A stretch of DNA of 41,179 bases from Acidithiobacillus sulfurivorans (GCF_018853815.1 NZ_JAAOMP010000167.1:1-41179); one strand, 5' to 3'. Counted from the first letter of the stretch, positions 7,986-16,280 are shown. Numbers and translations: made by a program. The notes: generated from the sequence alone by a model not told the origin.

Positions 7986-8285
7986 TCAGTCTCCATGCCG
8001 CCCCCGCTTATTGATCGCGGCACTGTGTCCCCATTCCCCCAGATCACTCACTTGTACCCCGACCCACCAGAAAGGCGCCACACTATCCTGACCATGTCCA
8101 CCGACCAGATGCTGACCCGGTGCCAAATGCACATGGGCAACCAGATTTTCCGCTTCCGCACGCGTTCGAAAAACTGACCAGGCAACCACCCGATCCATGG
8201 GAGTCATACCAGATTTTCCAGATCGGGATGCATGCACCTTTGAAGGCAAGTCCCGTGCTTCATCAAGAAAATGACTATCCATCAT
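7986..8285 (-). CDS. hypothetical protein, sigma54-controlled
   Basis: A 99-residue protein that I do not recognise. The start is one of two adjacent ATGs (8285 or 8282) behind GGGAGAGG. The N-terminal 30 residues are polar and basic. The rest (MDRVVAWSVFRTRAEAENLV onward) has an alternating hydrophobic pattern with several His and Trp (HVHLAPGQHL, APFWWVGVQV), like a small alpha/beta domain. No signal peptide or TM helix is seen, so it is probably cytoplasmic. Its promoter is a near-consensus sigma54 site 45-60 nt upstream. It is divergent from sqr and upstream of the SCP2-like gene. Confidence 0.6.
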   Translation of the reverse strand: MMDSHFLDEARDLPSKVHASRSGKSGMTPMDRVVAWSVFRTRAEAENLVAHVHLAPGQHLVGGHGQDSVAPFWWVGVQVSDLGEWGHSAAINKRGRHGD

Positions 8286-8329
8286 GAACCTCTCCCTCAA
8301 AATAATGAATCAGACACTGAACGCAATTC

Positions 8330-8345
8330 AGCATAAATCATGCCA
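8330..8345 (-). promoter_or_regulatory. sigma54 promoter P1 (unknown gene and SCP2-like gene)
   Basis: The minus strand reads TGGCATGATTTATGCT, against the -24/-12 consensus TGGCACG-N4-TTGCW. It has the exact GG-N10-GC spacing and two mismatches. The expected start site is near 8319, giving a leader of about 35 nt. An IHF-like AATCAATCTGATG (8371-8383, one mismatch) lies just upstream of it. Confidence 0.75.
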
Positions 8346-8454
8346 ATTTTTAATTGTTTGATTTCAATCGAATCAATCTGATGACAATCTTTATCCATGC
8401 AACGCTTTTTATTATATATAAAACAAAAACAATAAGATAAATCATGCATCAGAT

Positions 8455-8480
8455 GTTGCATCACCAGCCTCTGCTGCAAT
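8455..8480. promoter_or_regulatory. possible activator-binding dyad in the divergent region
   Basis: GTTGCA (8455-8460) faces TGCAAT (8475-8480) as an imperfect dyad 110-135 nt upstream of P1, the usual distance for a sigma54 enhancer. A related GTTGCATTC at 8538-8546 lies about 135 nt upstream of the sqr promoter. The same 9-mer occurs at 11895-11903, about 127 nt upstream of P3. The rest of the 8286-8809 intergenic region is AT-rich with no gene. Confidence 0.35.
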
Positions 8481-8672
8481 AAAAACCCCCAAAAAGGTCA
8501 GATTATCATTACATGAATCTCTGATATTCAGTTCTGTGTTGCATTCATACACCTCCGTTGTTTCATTAAAAATAGAATAATAACAATATGATATGAAACA
8601 TAATCACCAAAAACCGTTGCGCTATAAATTTCTATAAATTAAAAATCGTTTAAAAATCAAACAACTTATTTT

Positions 8673-8688
8673 TGGTATATAACTTGCT
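8673..8688 (+). promoter_or_regulatory. sigma54 promoter P2 for sqr
   Basis: TGGTATATAACTTGCT has the GG-N10-GC spacing and a perfect TTGCT -12 element; the -24 half is less conserved. The predicted start is near 8699, giving a leader of about 110 nt before the sqr ATG at 8810. The AT-rich upstream DNA (8560-8672) would bend easily. Confidence 0.7.
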
Positions 8689-8797
8689 GGTGAACTGAAA
8701 TTTCATTTGGTGCATTTTTCATCCTTTTTACCTTGCTGCCCATCTTTAGCGGATGTTGATCCGTCGTTCGTCAGCTGTTCGTTTTCGCTTTGAATAA

Positions 8798-10135
<1,338 letters not shown>

Positions 10136-10141
10136 GGGCAT

Positions 10142-10182
10142 GCCCCTGGCGCGCAGATTGTCTGCAGATCTTCGCCAGGGGC
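10142..10182 (+). terminator. hairpin after sqr (attenuator or terminator)
   Basis: A perfect 10-bp stem, GCCCCTGGCG (10142-10151) with CGCCAGGGGC (10173-10182), has a 21-nt loop and is followed by CGTTATCTTTT. The weak T-tract suggests partial termination or mRNA 3' protection between sqr and the genes behind it, so sqr may be expressed above the rest of its unit. Confidence 0.6.
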
Positions 10183-10211
10183 CGTTATCTTTTCAAAGGA
10201 GGACAAATGTG

Positions 10212-10751
10212 ATGAGTGCTGCCGAAATGAGTCAAGCCGTCAATAACCCGACGGAAACGCCGGATTGGTCGCAGGTGCTGGACCTCAGTCATGCCATCGA
10301 GGATCAGTTACGTTTACTGTACGCCATGCTGGACGAGGTAACTGCCGATACCGATGTCCGCAGTGCTGCCCTGCATATCGCCTGTGAAGCAGGCCACCTC
10401 TGGTCGGCCACCCAAAAACTGGCTCAGGTCACCGGCGTGCATTCTGCCGCCGACCTGGAGGCGCGGGTCGAATCCGGCGTCCGCATGCTGGAACCCCTGC
10501 TGGTCGCCATGAGTACGCTGATGGAAACCCTGCCGGAAGTGCTCGGCGATCTGGCCAAATCCGGCACCATGCAGCAACTGGGCATGGCCACCGTAGAATG
10601 GACCGATATCCTGAAACGGATAACCGGCCTTATCCAGGGTGCCTCACCTTCCCTGTCGGCACGCGTTTCGGGACTGGTAGACGATGGTTGCCCGCTGTGG
10701 GGGAGGCAACATGGCATCAGGTGCGCGGGCACTGGTCTGCTCCATCCGTGA
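10212..10751 (+). CDS. DUF1641-like protein, upstream fragment (probable frameshift)
   Basis: A 179-residue reading frame behind a strong AAAGGAGG (10196-10202). Residues 20-155 are helical and resemble DUF1641 proteins, which commonly accompany sulfide:quinone reductase-type and related oxidoreductase genes. The last 20 or so residues (after VSGLVDDGCPLW) look unlike a real C-terminus. The expected ending (GGIFALIRLVLSGKTIYVL and what follows) is found in another frame at 10684-10923. Dropping one G from the G5 run at 10699-10703 would fuse the two into a protein of about 236 residues. The cause may be a sequencing error or a real lesion. Confidence 0.65.
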   Translation: MSAAEMSQAVNNPTETPDWSQVLDLSHAIEDQLRLLYAMLDEVTADTDVRSAALHIACEAGHLWSATQKLAQVTGVHSAADLEARVESGVRMLEPLLVAMSTLMETLPEVLGDLAKSGTMQQLGMATVEWTDILKRITGLIQGASPSLSARVSGLVDDGCPLWGRQHGIRCAGTGLLHP

Positions 10752-10923
10752 TGGCCTGGACGATGCGGAGCAAAAAGGCGGATCAAGCAGTGGCGGGATT
10801 TTTGCCCTAATACGCCTCGTGCTGTCCGGAAAAACGATCTATGTGCTCCGCAATGTCATCTCCATCGCTTACCGGGTCCTCAAAACCATGAATGCATCCG
10901 GTAAAAAAAAGACGGCCGGGTGA
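10684..10923 (+). CDS. DUF1641-like protein, downstream fragment
   Basis: A 79-codon open stretch in the +1 frame relative to the previous entry. Its content (SIRDGLDDAEQKG, then GGIFALIRLVLSGKTIYVLRNVISIAYRVLKTM) continues the helical DUF1641-like protein. It has no convincing ribosome-binding site of its own, and the frame is closed by TAG just upstream at 10678. It is best read as the C-terminal part of the gene that starts at 10212. Its TGA overlaps the start of the psiE-like gene (GTGATGA), so translation of psiE may be coupled to it. Confidence 0.5.
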   Translation: MVARCGGGNMASGARALVCSIRDGLDDAEQKGGSSSGGIFALIRLVLSGKTIYVLRNVISIAYRVLKTMNASGKKKTAG

Positions 10924-11330
10924 TGACTCGCAATACCGGCATACTGGAAATGTTCAAACGGGCACATCGCACGGGTGGCACCATGGTCGAGATTTTCAAA
11001 TCGCTGTCCTTGTTCATCATTGGTGCCAGCATCATCTGGTCGGCTACGCATTTTTATGTGCACCTGATTCATCGTGGCTATGCGACCTTGCAGGATTTGC
11101 TGCTGCTTTTTGTGTATCTGGAAATCGGGGCCATGACCGGCATTTATTTCAAAACCGGAAAACTGCCCGTGCGCTTTCTGATTTATGTCGCCGTGACGGC
11201 CATCGCCCGCTATCTGGTGGTGGATGTCGATCATCTCAAAGCGATGTCCGTATTGACCATGAGTATCGCCGTCATTGTACTGATGGCGGCCCTTTGGGTG
11301 GGTGACCATATTCATTCCAGCGAGGATTAG
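10920..11330 (+). CDS. PsiE-like membrane protein
   Basis: A 136-residue protein with four predicted TM helices (about 25-45, 58-78, 83-103 and 108-128) and the overall look of the phosphate-starvation-inducible PsiE family. The function of that family is poorly known. The start is GTG at 10920 or ATG at 10923, overlapping the previous stop. No Pho box is seen here, so expression probably follows the sqr unit rather than PhoB. The N-terminal 20 residues are basic and cytoplasmic. Confidence 0.7.
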   Translation: MMTRNTGILEMFKRAHRTGGTMVEIFKSLSLFIIGASIIWSATHFYVHLIHRGYATLQDLLLLFVYLEIGAMTGIYFKTGKLPVRFLIYVAVTAIARYLVVDVDHLKAMSVLTMSIAVIVLMAALWVGDHIHSSED

Positions 11331-11380
11331 GTCTGCCGGTTTTCATTTTAATTTAAAAAGTTACATCACGGAGGTGAAAT

Positions 11381-11788
11381 ATGACTACAGCAACTTCTTC
11401 AGTACAGATTATCAAAAAAAGTGGCGGTTTTTATTCCTGGCCACTGCTGGCCATTCGCGGAGCAGCCGCATTGGTGTATGCGCTGGTGGCCCTGGCCGAT
11501 TTCAAGGCAACCATTCCATTACTGGTCTGGTTTTTTGCCATTTACGTCCTGTTTGATGGTGCTTATGCCCTCCGAGTGGCCATCGGCCAGCAAATTGATA
11601 AGGAACTCGTGCTGATTATTGGCTCTGGCGCTTATCTGGCCCTGGCGGTAGCCCTCCAGTTTCTGTTCGCACTGGCCCCGCAAGCCGGTTCGTCCATATA
11701 CAATTGGATCATCATCGGTTTCTCGGCTGCCTTTGGATTAGGCATGCTGATCATGAGTTGGGCCATGCGCAAAAACCAGTTCGGATAA
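11381..11788 (+). CDS. HdeD/DUF308-type acid-stress membrane protein
   Basis: A 135-residue integral membrane protein with four TM helices (about 20-40, 45-65, 75-98 and 105-128). It fits the HdeD/DUF308 family but is shorter than the six-helix E. coli protein of about 190 residues. The conserved-looking patch WPLLAIRGAAALVYALVAL and VWFFAIYVLFDGAYAL support the call. GGAGGTGA lies 5 nt before the ATG at 11381. It is the last gene of the sqr unit, ahead of the terminator at 11831. HdeD proteins are linked to acid resistance, which suits an acidophile. Confidence 0.75.
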   Translation: MTTATSSVQIIKKSGGFYSWPLLAIRGAAALVYALVALADFKATIPLLVWFFAIYVLFDGAYALRVAIGQQIDKELVLIIGSGAYLALAVALQFLFALAPQAGSSIYNWIIIGFSAAFGLGMLIMSWAMRKNQFG

Positions 11789-11830
11789 ATCGCCCATGCA
11801 ATTTTAGTGTTGTTTGTCACCTCTAGATTC

Positions 11831-11856
11831 GGGAGATCAATCTGTTTCCCTTTTTT
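11831..11856 (+). terminator. rho-independent terminator of the sqr unit
   Basis: The stem GGGAGA (11831-11836) with TTTCCC (11845-11850) includes one G-T pair, has an 8-nt loop and is followed by six Ts (11851-11856). It lies 43 nt after the hdeD-like stop. Confidence 0.75.
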
Positions 11857-11870
11857 ATCTGAATCACCAC

Positions 11871-11917
11871 GTTGCAAGAACTGTTGTATCAACCGTTGCA
11901 TTCTTTCATGCTGCAAC
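11871..11917. promoter_or_regulatory. tandem dyads, candidate sigma54 enhancer for P3
   Basis: Two adjacent 23-nt elements both have the form GTTG-N15-CAAC, at 11871-11893 and 11895-11917, 24 nt apart from start to start. The second has longer arms, GTTGCA and TGCAAC. They lie 105-150 nt upstream of the -24 element of P3, the expected position for binding by a Fis-type sigma54 activator. AT-rich DNA between them and P3 (11918-11940) could be a bend site. Assignment to the activator at 5988-7364 is an inference. Confidence 0.5.
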
Positions 11918-12020
11918 ATTTATAATATTTATTATATATCAGTAGATTGGCTCAATTTTCTGTTGCTACAAGATAAATTTCTTAAACCCATAATCCTTAA
12001 TAAAACAAGAGATTAACTTC

Positions 12021-12036
12021 TGGCACGTTGTTTGCT
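12021..12036 (+). promoter_or_regulatory. sigma54 promoter P3, exact consensus
   Basis: TGGCACGTTGTTTGCT matches TGGCACG-N4-TTGCW at every defined position, with GG-N10-GC spacing. The predicted start is near 12047, about 80 nt before the ATG at 12127. It drives the low-complexity protein, ParA-like and TPR-like genes. Confidence 0.85.
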
Positions 12037-12126
12037 GATAAAGCTTGCTGAAATTGCCGATGGCGTGGCTGGTTCTGTAAACCAACAGAATCGAGGGTTT
12101 TTATAACGAACATGGAGGCAAATGTG

Positions 12127-12690
12127 ATGAAATCATTGAAAAAAACACCAATGAACCGGAAACTGCGGTCTTTGGCTTTGATAGCGGGTGTCGGTATGGC
12201 GGGCTTCATGATCGCAACCCCGGCGTATGCCTGGGGTCCTATGCCCTGGAGCGGTGGTGGCATGCCTTGGTCCGGTTATAGCGGCCCCATGAATGGCAAC
12301 AGCGGACCCTTTAGCGGCTATGGTGGCCCCATGCAGGGATCAGAAGGCCCTTGGGATATGGGTGGCATGAATTTCAATGGGCCGCATGGTGGCCCCATGA
12401 ACATGAATAGTGGCAACTACGGCGGTTATGGGCAGCCTTATCAGGGCGAATATCAGGGCGGTGGTAGTAATGGTTATCCGCAGTCCTATGGACAACAATC
12501 CTACAACGGACCCAGTCAAGGTTATGGCCGTTATCCGGCACCACAAAACTACGCTTATCCCAATCAGGGGCAATATCCACAACAATATCGCCAACCCTAT
12601 CCGCAGCAGATGCGTCCCAGCATGCCGCCCCCGCCCATGGGACCTTATCAGTCTCCTTATGGTTATTCGCCCTACGGATATGGCCGCTAA
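12127..12690 (+). CDS. secreted Gly/Pro/Tyr/Met-rich repeat protein (sulfur-globule-like)
   Basis: A 187-residue protein. The ATG at 12127 is preferred (GGAGG at 12114-12118, 8 nt upstream) over the ATG at 12112. The signal peptide runs to about residue 36 (AYA cleavage). The mature N-terminal half repeats MPWSGY, GNSGPF, SGYGGPM and MNFNGPHGG, collinear with the protein at 3015-3518. The C-terminal half is Gln/Tyr/Pro-rich (YGQPYQGEY, QYPQQYRQPYPQQ, YGYSPYGYGR), like the protein at 2106-2969. It thus links the two other low-complexity proteins. Like sulfur globule proteins it is secreted, Gly/Tyr-rich and nearly uncharged, but no function is proven. It is the first gene behind P3. Confidence 0.8.
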   Translation: MKSLKKTPMNRKLRSLALIAGVGMAGFMIATPAYAWGPMPWSGGGMPWSGYSGPMNGNSGPFSGYGGPMQGSEGPWDMGGMNFNGPHGGPMNMNSGNYGGYGQPYQGEYQGGGSNGYPQSYGQQSYNGPSQGYGRYPAPQNYAYPNQGQYPQQYRQPYPQQMRPSMPPPPMGPYQSPYGYSPYGYGR

Positions 12691-12702
12691 CCCGAGGACC
12701 TC

Positions 12703-13317
12703 ATGCATTTGGTAGTGGCCTCCATGAAGGGTGGATCCGGTAAAAGCACGGTGAGTTTCAATCTCGCCGTGTGGTTGGCGTATCGGACTCCCGTGCAACT
12801 TTACGACCTCGATCCCCAAGGGACCTTACGCGATGTCTGCAGCGATCGCACAGAACAGCACATCCTGCCCGCTTTTTCTGTAGCTACAGAGATGGATGAA
12901 GCTCTGCCCCAGGCTGAATACGTACTGATTGACTGTAGTTATTCCGAATTGACCGCCTTTCGGGAGGCCTTGAGCGGCGCCGATGCCATCCTCATGCCCG
13001 TCGGCCCCAGTCAGGCCGATATCTGGTCTGCGCAACGTTTTCTGGAGGATTGCAGCCAATGGGCAGCCCCTCCGGTCTGGGCATTTATCAATCGTGCAGA
13101 TACCCACCACGCAGTACGTGAAAGCGATGAAGCCGAGGCCATTCTGGCAGAACTACCACAAGTCAAATCATTGGGATTACGACTCGGACAACGCACTGCC
13201 TTTCGCCGCTCACTGAGTGAAGCCCGCGCCGTTTTTGAATTGGATGCCAGCAGCAAAGCCAGCCAGGAACTGGAAAAACTGGCCATTACTTTGTATCCAG
13301 AATGGTGTACAGCCTAG
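12703..13317 (+). CDS. ParA/MinD-type ATPase, orphan
   Basis: A 204-residue deviant-Walker ATPase. The P-loop is MKGGSGKST at about 8-16, with the signature lysine. The switch region is DLDPQGTLRD (about 36-45), and the hydrophobic strand before the Walker B-like aspartate is YVLIDCS (about 72-78). It is short, like the ParA/McdA-type positioning ATPases that have no N-terminal DNA-binding helix-turn-helix. No ParB partner or parS-like cluster is visible. It starts 12 nt after the low-complexity gene, with GAGGA upstream, and is followed by TPR-like paralogue 4. Such ATPases place plasmids, chemoreceptor arrays and carboxysomes. A role in placing or partitioning a structure built by its neighbours is an inference. 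Confidence 0.85.
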   Translation: MHLVVASMKGGSGKSTVSFNLAVWLAYRTPVQLYDLDPQGTLRDVCSDRTEQHILPAFSVATEMDEALPQAEYVLIDCSYSELTAFREALSGADAILMPVGPSQADIWSAQRFLEDCSQWAAPPVWAFINRADTHHAVRESDEAEAILAELPQVKSLGLRLGQRTAFRRSLSEARAVFELDASSKASQELEKLAITLYPEWCTA

Positions 13318-13350
13318 ACCAAACCCATTTATCATTGAGGCGGACAACTT

Positions 13351-13992
13351 ATGCGTACTTTCTCCCCAAAACCCTTCCACAAACATTTTCTCTTCAAAAC
13401 AGCGATAGTTTTTTCAGCACTTTTTGCGAGCGCCAGCCTGCAATTAGTCTCCGGGAATATGCATCTCGAAACGGCTCCTTTCAGCATTATTGCCAGCGCA
13501 GCAGCCGCAGAAACTGCCCCCGCTCAATCGGCGCATCTGACTGCCACAGCCCACAAAAATATCAAGGCTCCGCCCGCATTATCCATGCCCATACCGGCTT
13601 CGACAAAAAGCCTGAGCAAAGCCGAAGTCAAACTGCTCTTGCAGGCAAGAGCAGCCTACTGGCAGCGCAATGCACCGAAAGCCATTGCCGACTACCAAAA
13701 ACTGCTCCACGAAGCGCCTGATCATCCGGGTATTTATGGTGAATTGGGCAATGTGTATTACATGACCGGCAAATACCCGGAAGCGGCCATTGCCTACGGA
13801 AGTGCAGCCCGAACCATGATTCGGATGCAGCGTTTTGCAGAAGCCTATAGTCTTTTGCCGCTGATAGGCTCCCTGAATCCTCAGGAAGCTACCGCCATTG
13901 ACCATAGCCTGCAGGCTCACAGCGCTGCAGCAGCCAAAAAAGCCAGAGCAGCCGTCTCACAAAAATCAGAGCAGTCCGCAGTGCCCGATTGA
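13351..13992 (+). CDS. secreted TPR-like protein, paralogue 4
   Basis: A 213-residue protein with a basic N-terminus and a hydrophobic segment (about 15-34), probably a signal peptide or anchor, then an Ala/Pro/Thr-rich linker. The shared module lies at about 88-187: LLLQARAAYWQRN, AIADYQKLL, YGELGNVYYMTG, GSAARTMI and LLPLIGSLNP. It is closest to paralogues 1 and 2 in the module but lies 8 kb away, in the P3 unit with the ParA-like gene. The C-terminal 25 residues are Ala/Lys-rich. GAGG and GGA stand before the ATG. The family is not recognised. Confidence 0.75.
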   Translation: MRTFSPKPFHKHFLFKTAIVFSALFASASLQLVSGNMHLETAPFSIIASAAAAETAPAQSAHLTATAHKNIKAPPALSMPIPASTKSLSKAEVKLLLQARAAYWQRNAPKAIADYQKLLHEAPDHPGIYGELGNVYYMTGKYPEAAIAYGSAARTMIRMQRFAEAYSLLPLIGSLNPQEATAIDHSLQAHSAAAAKKARAAVSQKSEQSAVPD

Positions 13993-14004
13993 AAAACATC
14001 GCGC

Positions 14005-14052
14005 CAGCAACATATCATCCAGTCTGATCTCAACAAGCTGAGGATGTTGCTG
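14005..14052 (+). promoter_or_regulatory. leader hairpin covering the pyrC start
   Basis: CAGCAACAT (14005-14013) pairs perfectly with ATGTTGCTG (14044-14052). The right arm runs from the AGGA ribosome-binding site to the first base of the GTG start. CTCA/TGAG (about 14029-14043) can form an inner competing stem. A 5' hairpin that hides the ribosome-binding site is the known pyrimidine control of enterobacterial pyrC, where it depends on the choice of start nucleotide. Whether the same control operates here is an inference. Confidence 0.45.
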
Positions 14053-15086
14053 TGCAAGAACTCACCCTGATTCGTCCCGACGACTGGCATCTGCATCTGC
14101 GTGACGGGGCCAATATGGCCTCGGTGCTTCCTGACAGTGCCCGACGTTTCGGTCGGGCCATCGTCATGCCCAACCTGAAGCCGCCCGTAACTACTGTGGA
14201 ACTTGCCGCTGCTTATCGTGACCGGATTGTTGCGGCACTGGAACCGAGCTCAGCATTTCAACCCCTCATGACCCTTTATCTCACCGATAACACCACAGTA
14301 AGTGAAATCGAAAAAGCCAAAAGCAGCGGCTTTGTACAGGCAGTGAAATACTATCCGGCGGGAGCAACCACCCACTCGGAAAACGGTGTCACCGACCTCA
14401 AACGCGTATACAACGTGCTGGAAGCCATGGAAAAAATGGATCTACCCCTGCTCCTGCATGGAGAAGTGACCGATCCGGATATTGATATTTTTGATCGGGA
14501 AGCCGTATTTATAGAACGTCATCTGCTGCCCCTGACTCGCAATTTTCCGGGTCTGCGCATGGTCCTCGAACATATCACCACCCGCACCGCCACCCAATTT
14601 GTTGCCGATGCCGGAAAGCAGATAGCGGCCACCATCACCGCTCATCACCTACTCCTCAACCGCAACGCCCTGTTTGTCGGTGGGGTTCGTCCTCACCATT
14701 ACTGTCTGCCAATTCTCAAACGGGAAACCCACCGCCAGGCACTGATTCAAGCCGCTACCAGTGGTAATCCCAAATATTTTCTCGGTACGGACAGCGCCCC
14801 CCATCCCCGTCAAGACAAGGAGTCGGCCTGCGGCTGTGCCGGAATTTACACCGCCCATGCAGCCATTGAACTTTATGCAGAAATTTTTGAAGCGGCAGAT
14901 GCTCTGCATCGGCTGGAGGCCTTTGCCAGTTTTCATGGACCGGATTTCTACCAGCTCCCTCGTAATCAGGGGCACATTACTCTGGAAAAACGGAGTTGGA
15001 CGGTTTCCGAAAGCTATCCCTGCGGTGTGGATACATTGATTCCTCTCCGGGCCGGAGAGGGAATATCGTGGAACTTGAGGGAATAA
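14052..15086 (+). CDS. pyrC: dihydroorotase
   Basis: A 344-residue class II (E. coli PyrC-type) dihydroorotase that closes carbamoyl-aspartate to dihydroorotate in pyrimidine synthesis. The zinc-binding pair is HLHLRDG (His13, His15). The carboxylated lysine is Lys99 in AVKYYPAG, further metal ligands lie in LLLHGEV and VLEHITT, and the catalytic aspartate is in LGTDSAPH (about residue 250). Length is normal. The start is a GTG at 14052 with AGGA 7 nt upstream. It lies 59 nt after TPR-like paralogue 4, and read-through from P3 is possible. Confidence 0.95.
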   Translation: MQELTLIRPDDWHLHLRDGANMASVLPDSARRFGRAIVMPNLKPPVTTVELAAAYRDRIVAALEPSSAFQPLMTLYLTDNTTVSEIEKAKSSGFVQAVKYYPAGATTHSENGVTDLKRVYNVLEAMEKMDLPLLLHGEVTDPDIDIFDREAVFIERHLLPLTRNFPGLRMVLEHITTRTATQFVADAGKQIAATITAHHLLLNRNALFVGGVRPHHYCLPILKRETHRQALIQAATSGNPKYFLGTDSAPHPRQDKESACGCAGIYTAHAAIELYAEIFEAADALHRLEAFASFHGPDFYQLPRNQGHITLEKRSWTVSESYPCGVDTLIPLRAGEGISWNLRE

Positions 15087-15133
15087 CTAACGAAATAGTA
15101 GGTATTCATCTCGTCCTGTATTATTTACCAAAA

Positions 15134-16207
15134 CTAGCTTTTGTTAGACAACGGATAGTCGGTATATCCTTTTGGTCCAGAAGAATAAAAAGTTGACTGG
15201 TCTGGAGCATTCAAAGAATAGCCTGCACTAATCCGATTTGGCAAATCTGGATTTGCCAGGAAAGCCGTCCCAAACGCAATGGCATCAACAATACCAGAGG
15301 CTAAAGCCTCTTTGGCTTCTTCAGGCGAGTAACCCATGTTGGCAATCAGGGCTCCACGGTAATGTTTCCGCGCCGGAGACAAAATATCGCCTGATTGATG
15401 ACCGTAAAAGTCTCCGCGCATTAAATGTAGATAAGCCAACTCAAAATCATTCAAGCGATCAGCAAGCCAGGTCAGCAAGGCCACAGGATTAGTATCACGC
15501 ATATCGTTGAAGCTATTGAGGGGAGATAAACGCACACCAACCCGGTCGGCACCAATGGCATTAGAAACAGCCGTCAATGTTTCGAATAGCAGTCGCGCAC
15601 GGTTTTCCATACTACCACCATATATTCCAGAGCGCATATTGCTTCCGTCGCGCAGAAATTCATCCAGTAAATATCCGTTTGCGGCGTGTACTTCCACCAT
15701 ATCAAACCCGGCAGAACGGGCATTTAGAGCAGCCTGGGCAAACCCTTGGACAATAGAGGGTATTTCATCATCATTTAAGGCTCTCGGTTCAGTATATTTT
15801 TGCTTTCCATTTGGGGTATGTACCTCTTCACCTTTAATGGCCATGGCGCTGGGAGCCACAGGAACAGCACCATCATTCAAATCGGGATGACACGCTCTAC
15901 CCCCATGCCAAAGCTGCAGGGCAATTTTACCGCCAGCCGAATGCACGGCGTTGGTGACTAAGCGCCAACCATCAATCTGTGCGGCTGAATAAATACCCGG
16001 TTCATGCCAAAAGGCAGAATTACCAGGCAAAATCATGGTTGCTTCAGCGATGATCAACCCCGCACTGGCTCTTTGTGCGTAGTATTCTGCCATAAGCGGC
16101 GTTGGTACGTGCTCGCCCTCTGCGCGGCAGCGCGTCAAGGGTGCCATAAAAATGCGATTAGCGGTGTGGATGCTGCCCAGTTGCAACGGTGAGAACAAGT
16201 CGGCCAT
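15134..16207 (-). CDS. old yellow enzyme family NADPH:alkene reductase
   Basis: A 357-residue flavoprotein of the OYE/NemA type: it reduces activated C=C bonds, nitro-esters or N-ethylmaleimide-like electrophiles using NADPH. The sequence shows the FMN-binding start (PLQLGSIHTANRIFMAPLTRCRA), the substrate-binding pair in VEVHAANGYL (His and Asn), and the C-terminal FMN-phosphate region ANMGYSPEEA...DAIAFGTAFLANPDLP. Length is normal. The ATG follows AGGAG. The gene converges on pyrC; only 47 nt lie between the stops. It has its own promoter with an operator-like dyad. Confidence 0.92.
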   Translation of the reverse strand: MADLFSPLQLGSIHTANRIFMAPLTRCRAEGEHVPTPLMAEYYAQRASAGLIIAEATMILPGNSAFWHEPGIYSAAQIDGWRLVTNAVHSAGGKIALQLWHGGRACHPDLNDGAVPVAPSAMAIKGEEVHTPNGKQKYTEPRALNDDEIPSIVQGFAQAALNARSAGFDMVEVHAANGYLLDEFLRDGSNMRSGIYGGSMENRARLLFETLTAVSNAIGADRVGVRLSPLNSFNDMRDTNPVALLTWLADRLNDFELAYLHLMRGDFYGHQSGDILSPARKHYRGALIANMGYSPEEAKEALASGIVDAIAFGTAFLANPDLPNRISAGYSLNAPDQSTFYSSGPKGYTDYPLSNKS

Positions 16208-16251
16208 GGTTTCTCCTAGTCAGGGTTTGCTCAAAGTCATTAGATACAATA

Positions 16252-16280
16252 ATGATACCGACCAGTCTGTCCGTTTACAA
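16252..16280 (-). promoter_or_regulatory. promoter of the OYE gene with operator-like dyad in the spacer
   Basis: On the minus strand, -35 TTGTAA (16275-16280) and -10 TATCAT (16252-16257) are separated by 17 nt. The spacer and the -10 edge contain the dyad ACCGACCAGTCTGT (16257-16270 on the plus strand; symmetric AC.GAC..GTC.GT), which looks like a TetR-type operator. Repression by an electrophile-sensing TetR protein would fit NemA-type genes. No such regulator is in this window. Confidence 0.5.

Noticed and set aside
8474-8491. Second minus-strand sigma54-like match (GGGGGTTTTTATTGCA)
   Set aside because: The spacing fits but the -24 element lacks TGGC; the site at 8330-8345 is far better and closer to the gene.
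8655-8667. IHF-like site upstream of the sqr promoter
   Set aside because: Two mismatches in a very AT-rich stretch; not distinguishable from chance. Only the site at 8371-8383 was mentioned.
10684-10751. Programmed ribosomal frameshift in the DUF1641-like gene
   Set aside because: No slippery heptamer plus downstream structure typical of programmed shifting was recognised; an indel at the G5 run is simpler.
12127-12690. Naming these proteins outright as sulfur globule proteins
   Set aside because: The resemblance is compositional and from memory; without alignment or localisation data the name would overstate the case.
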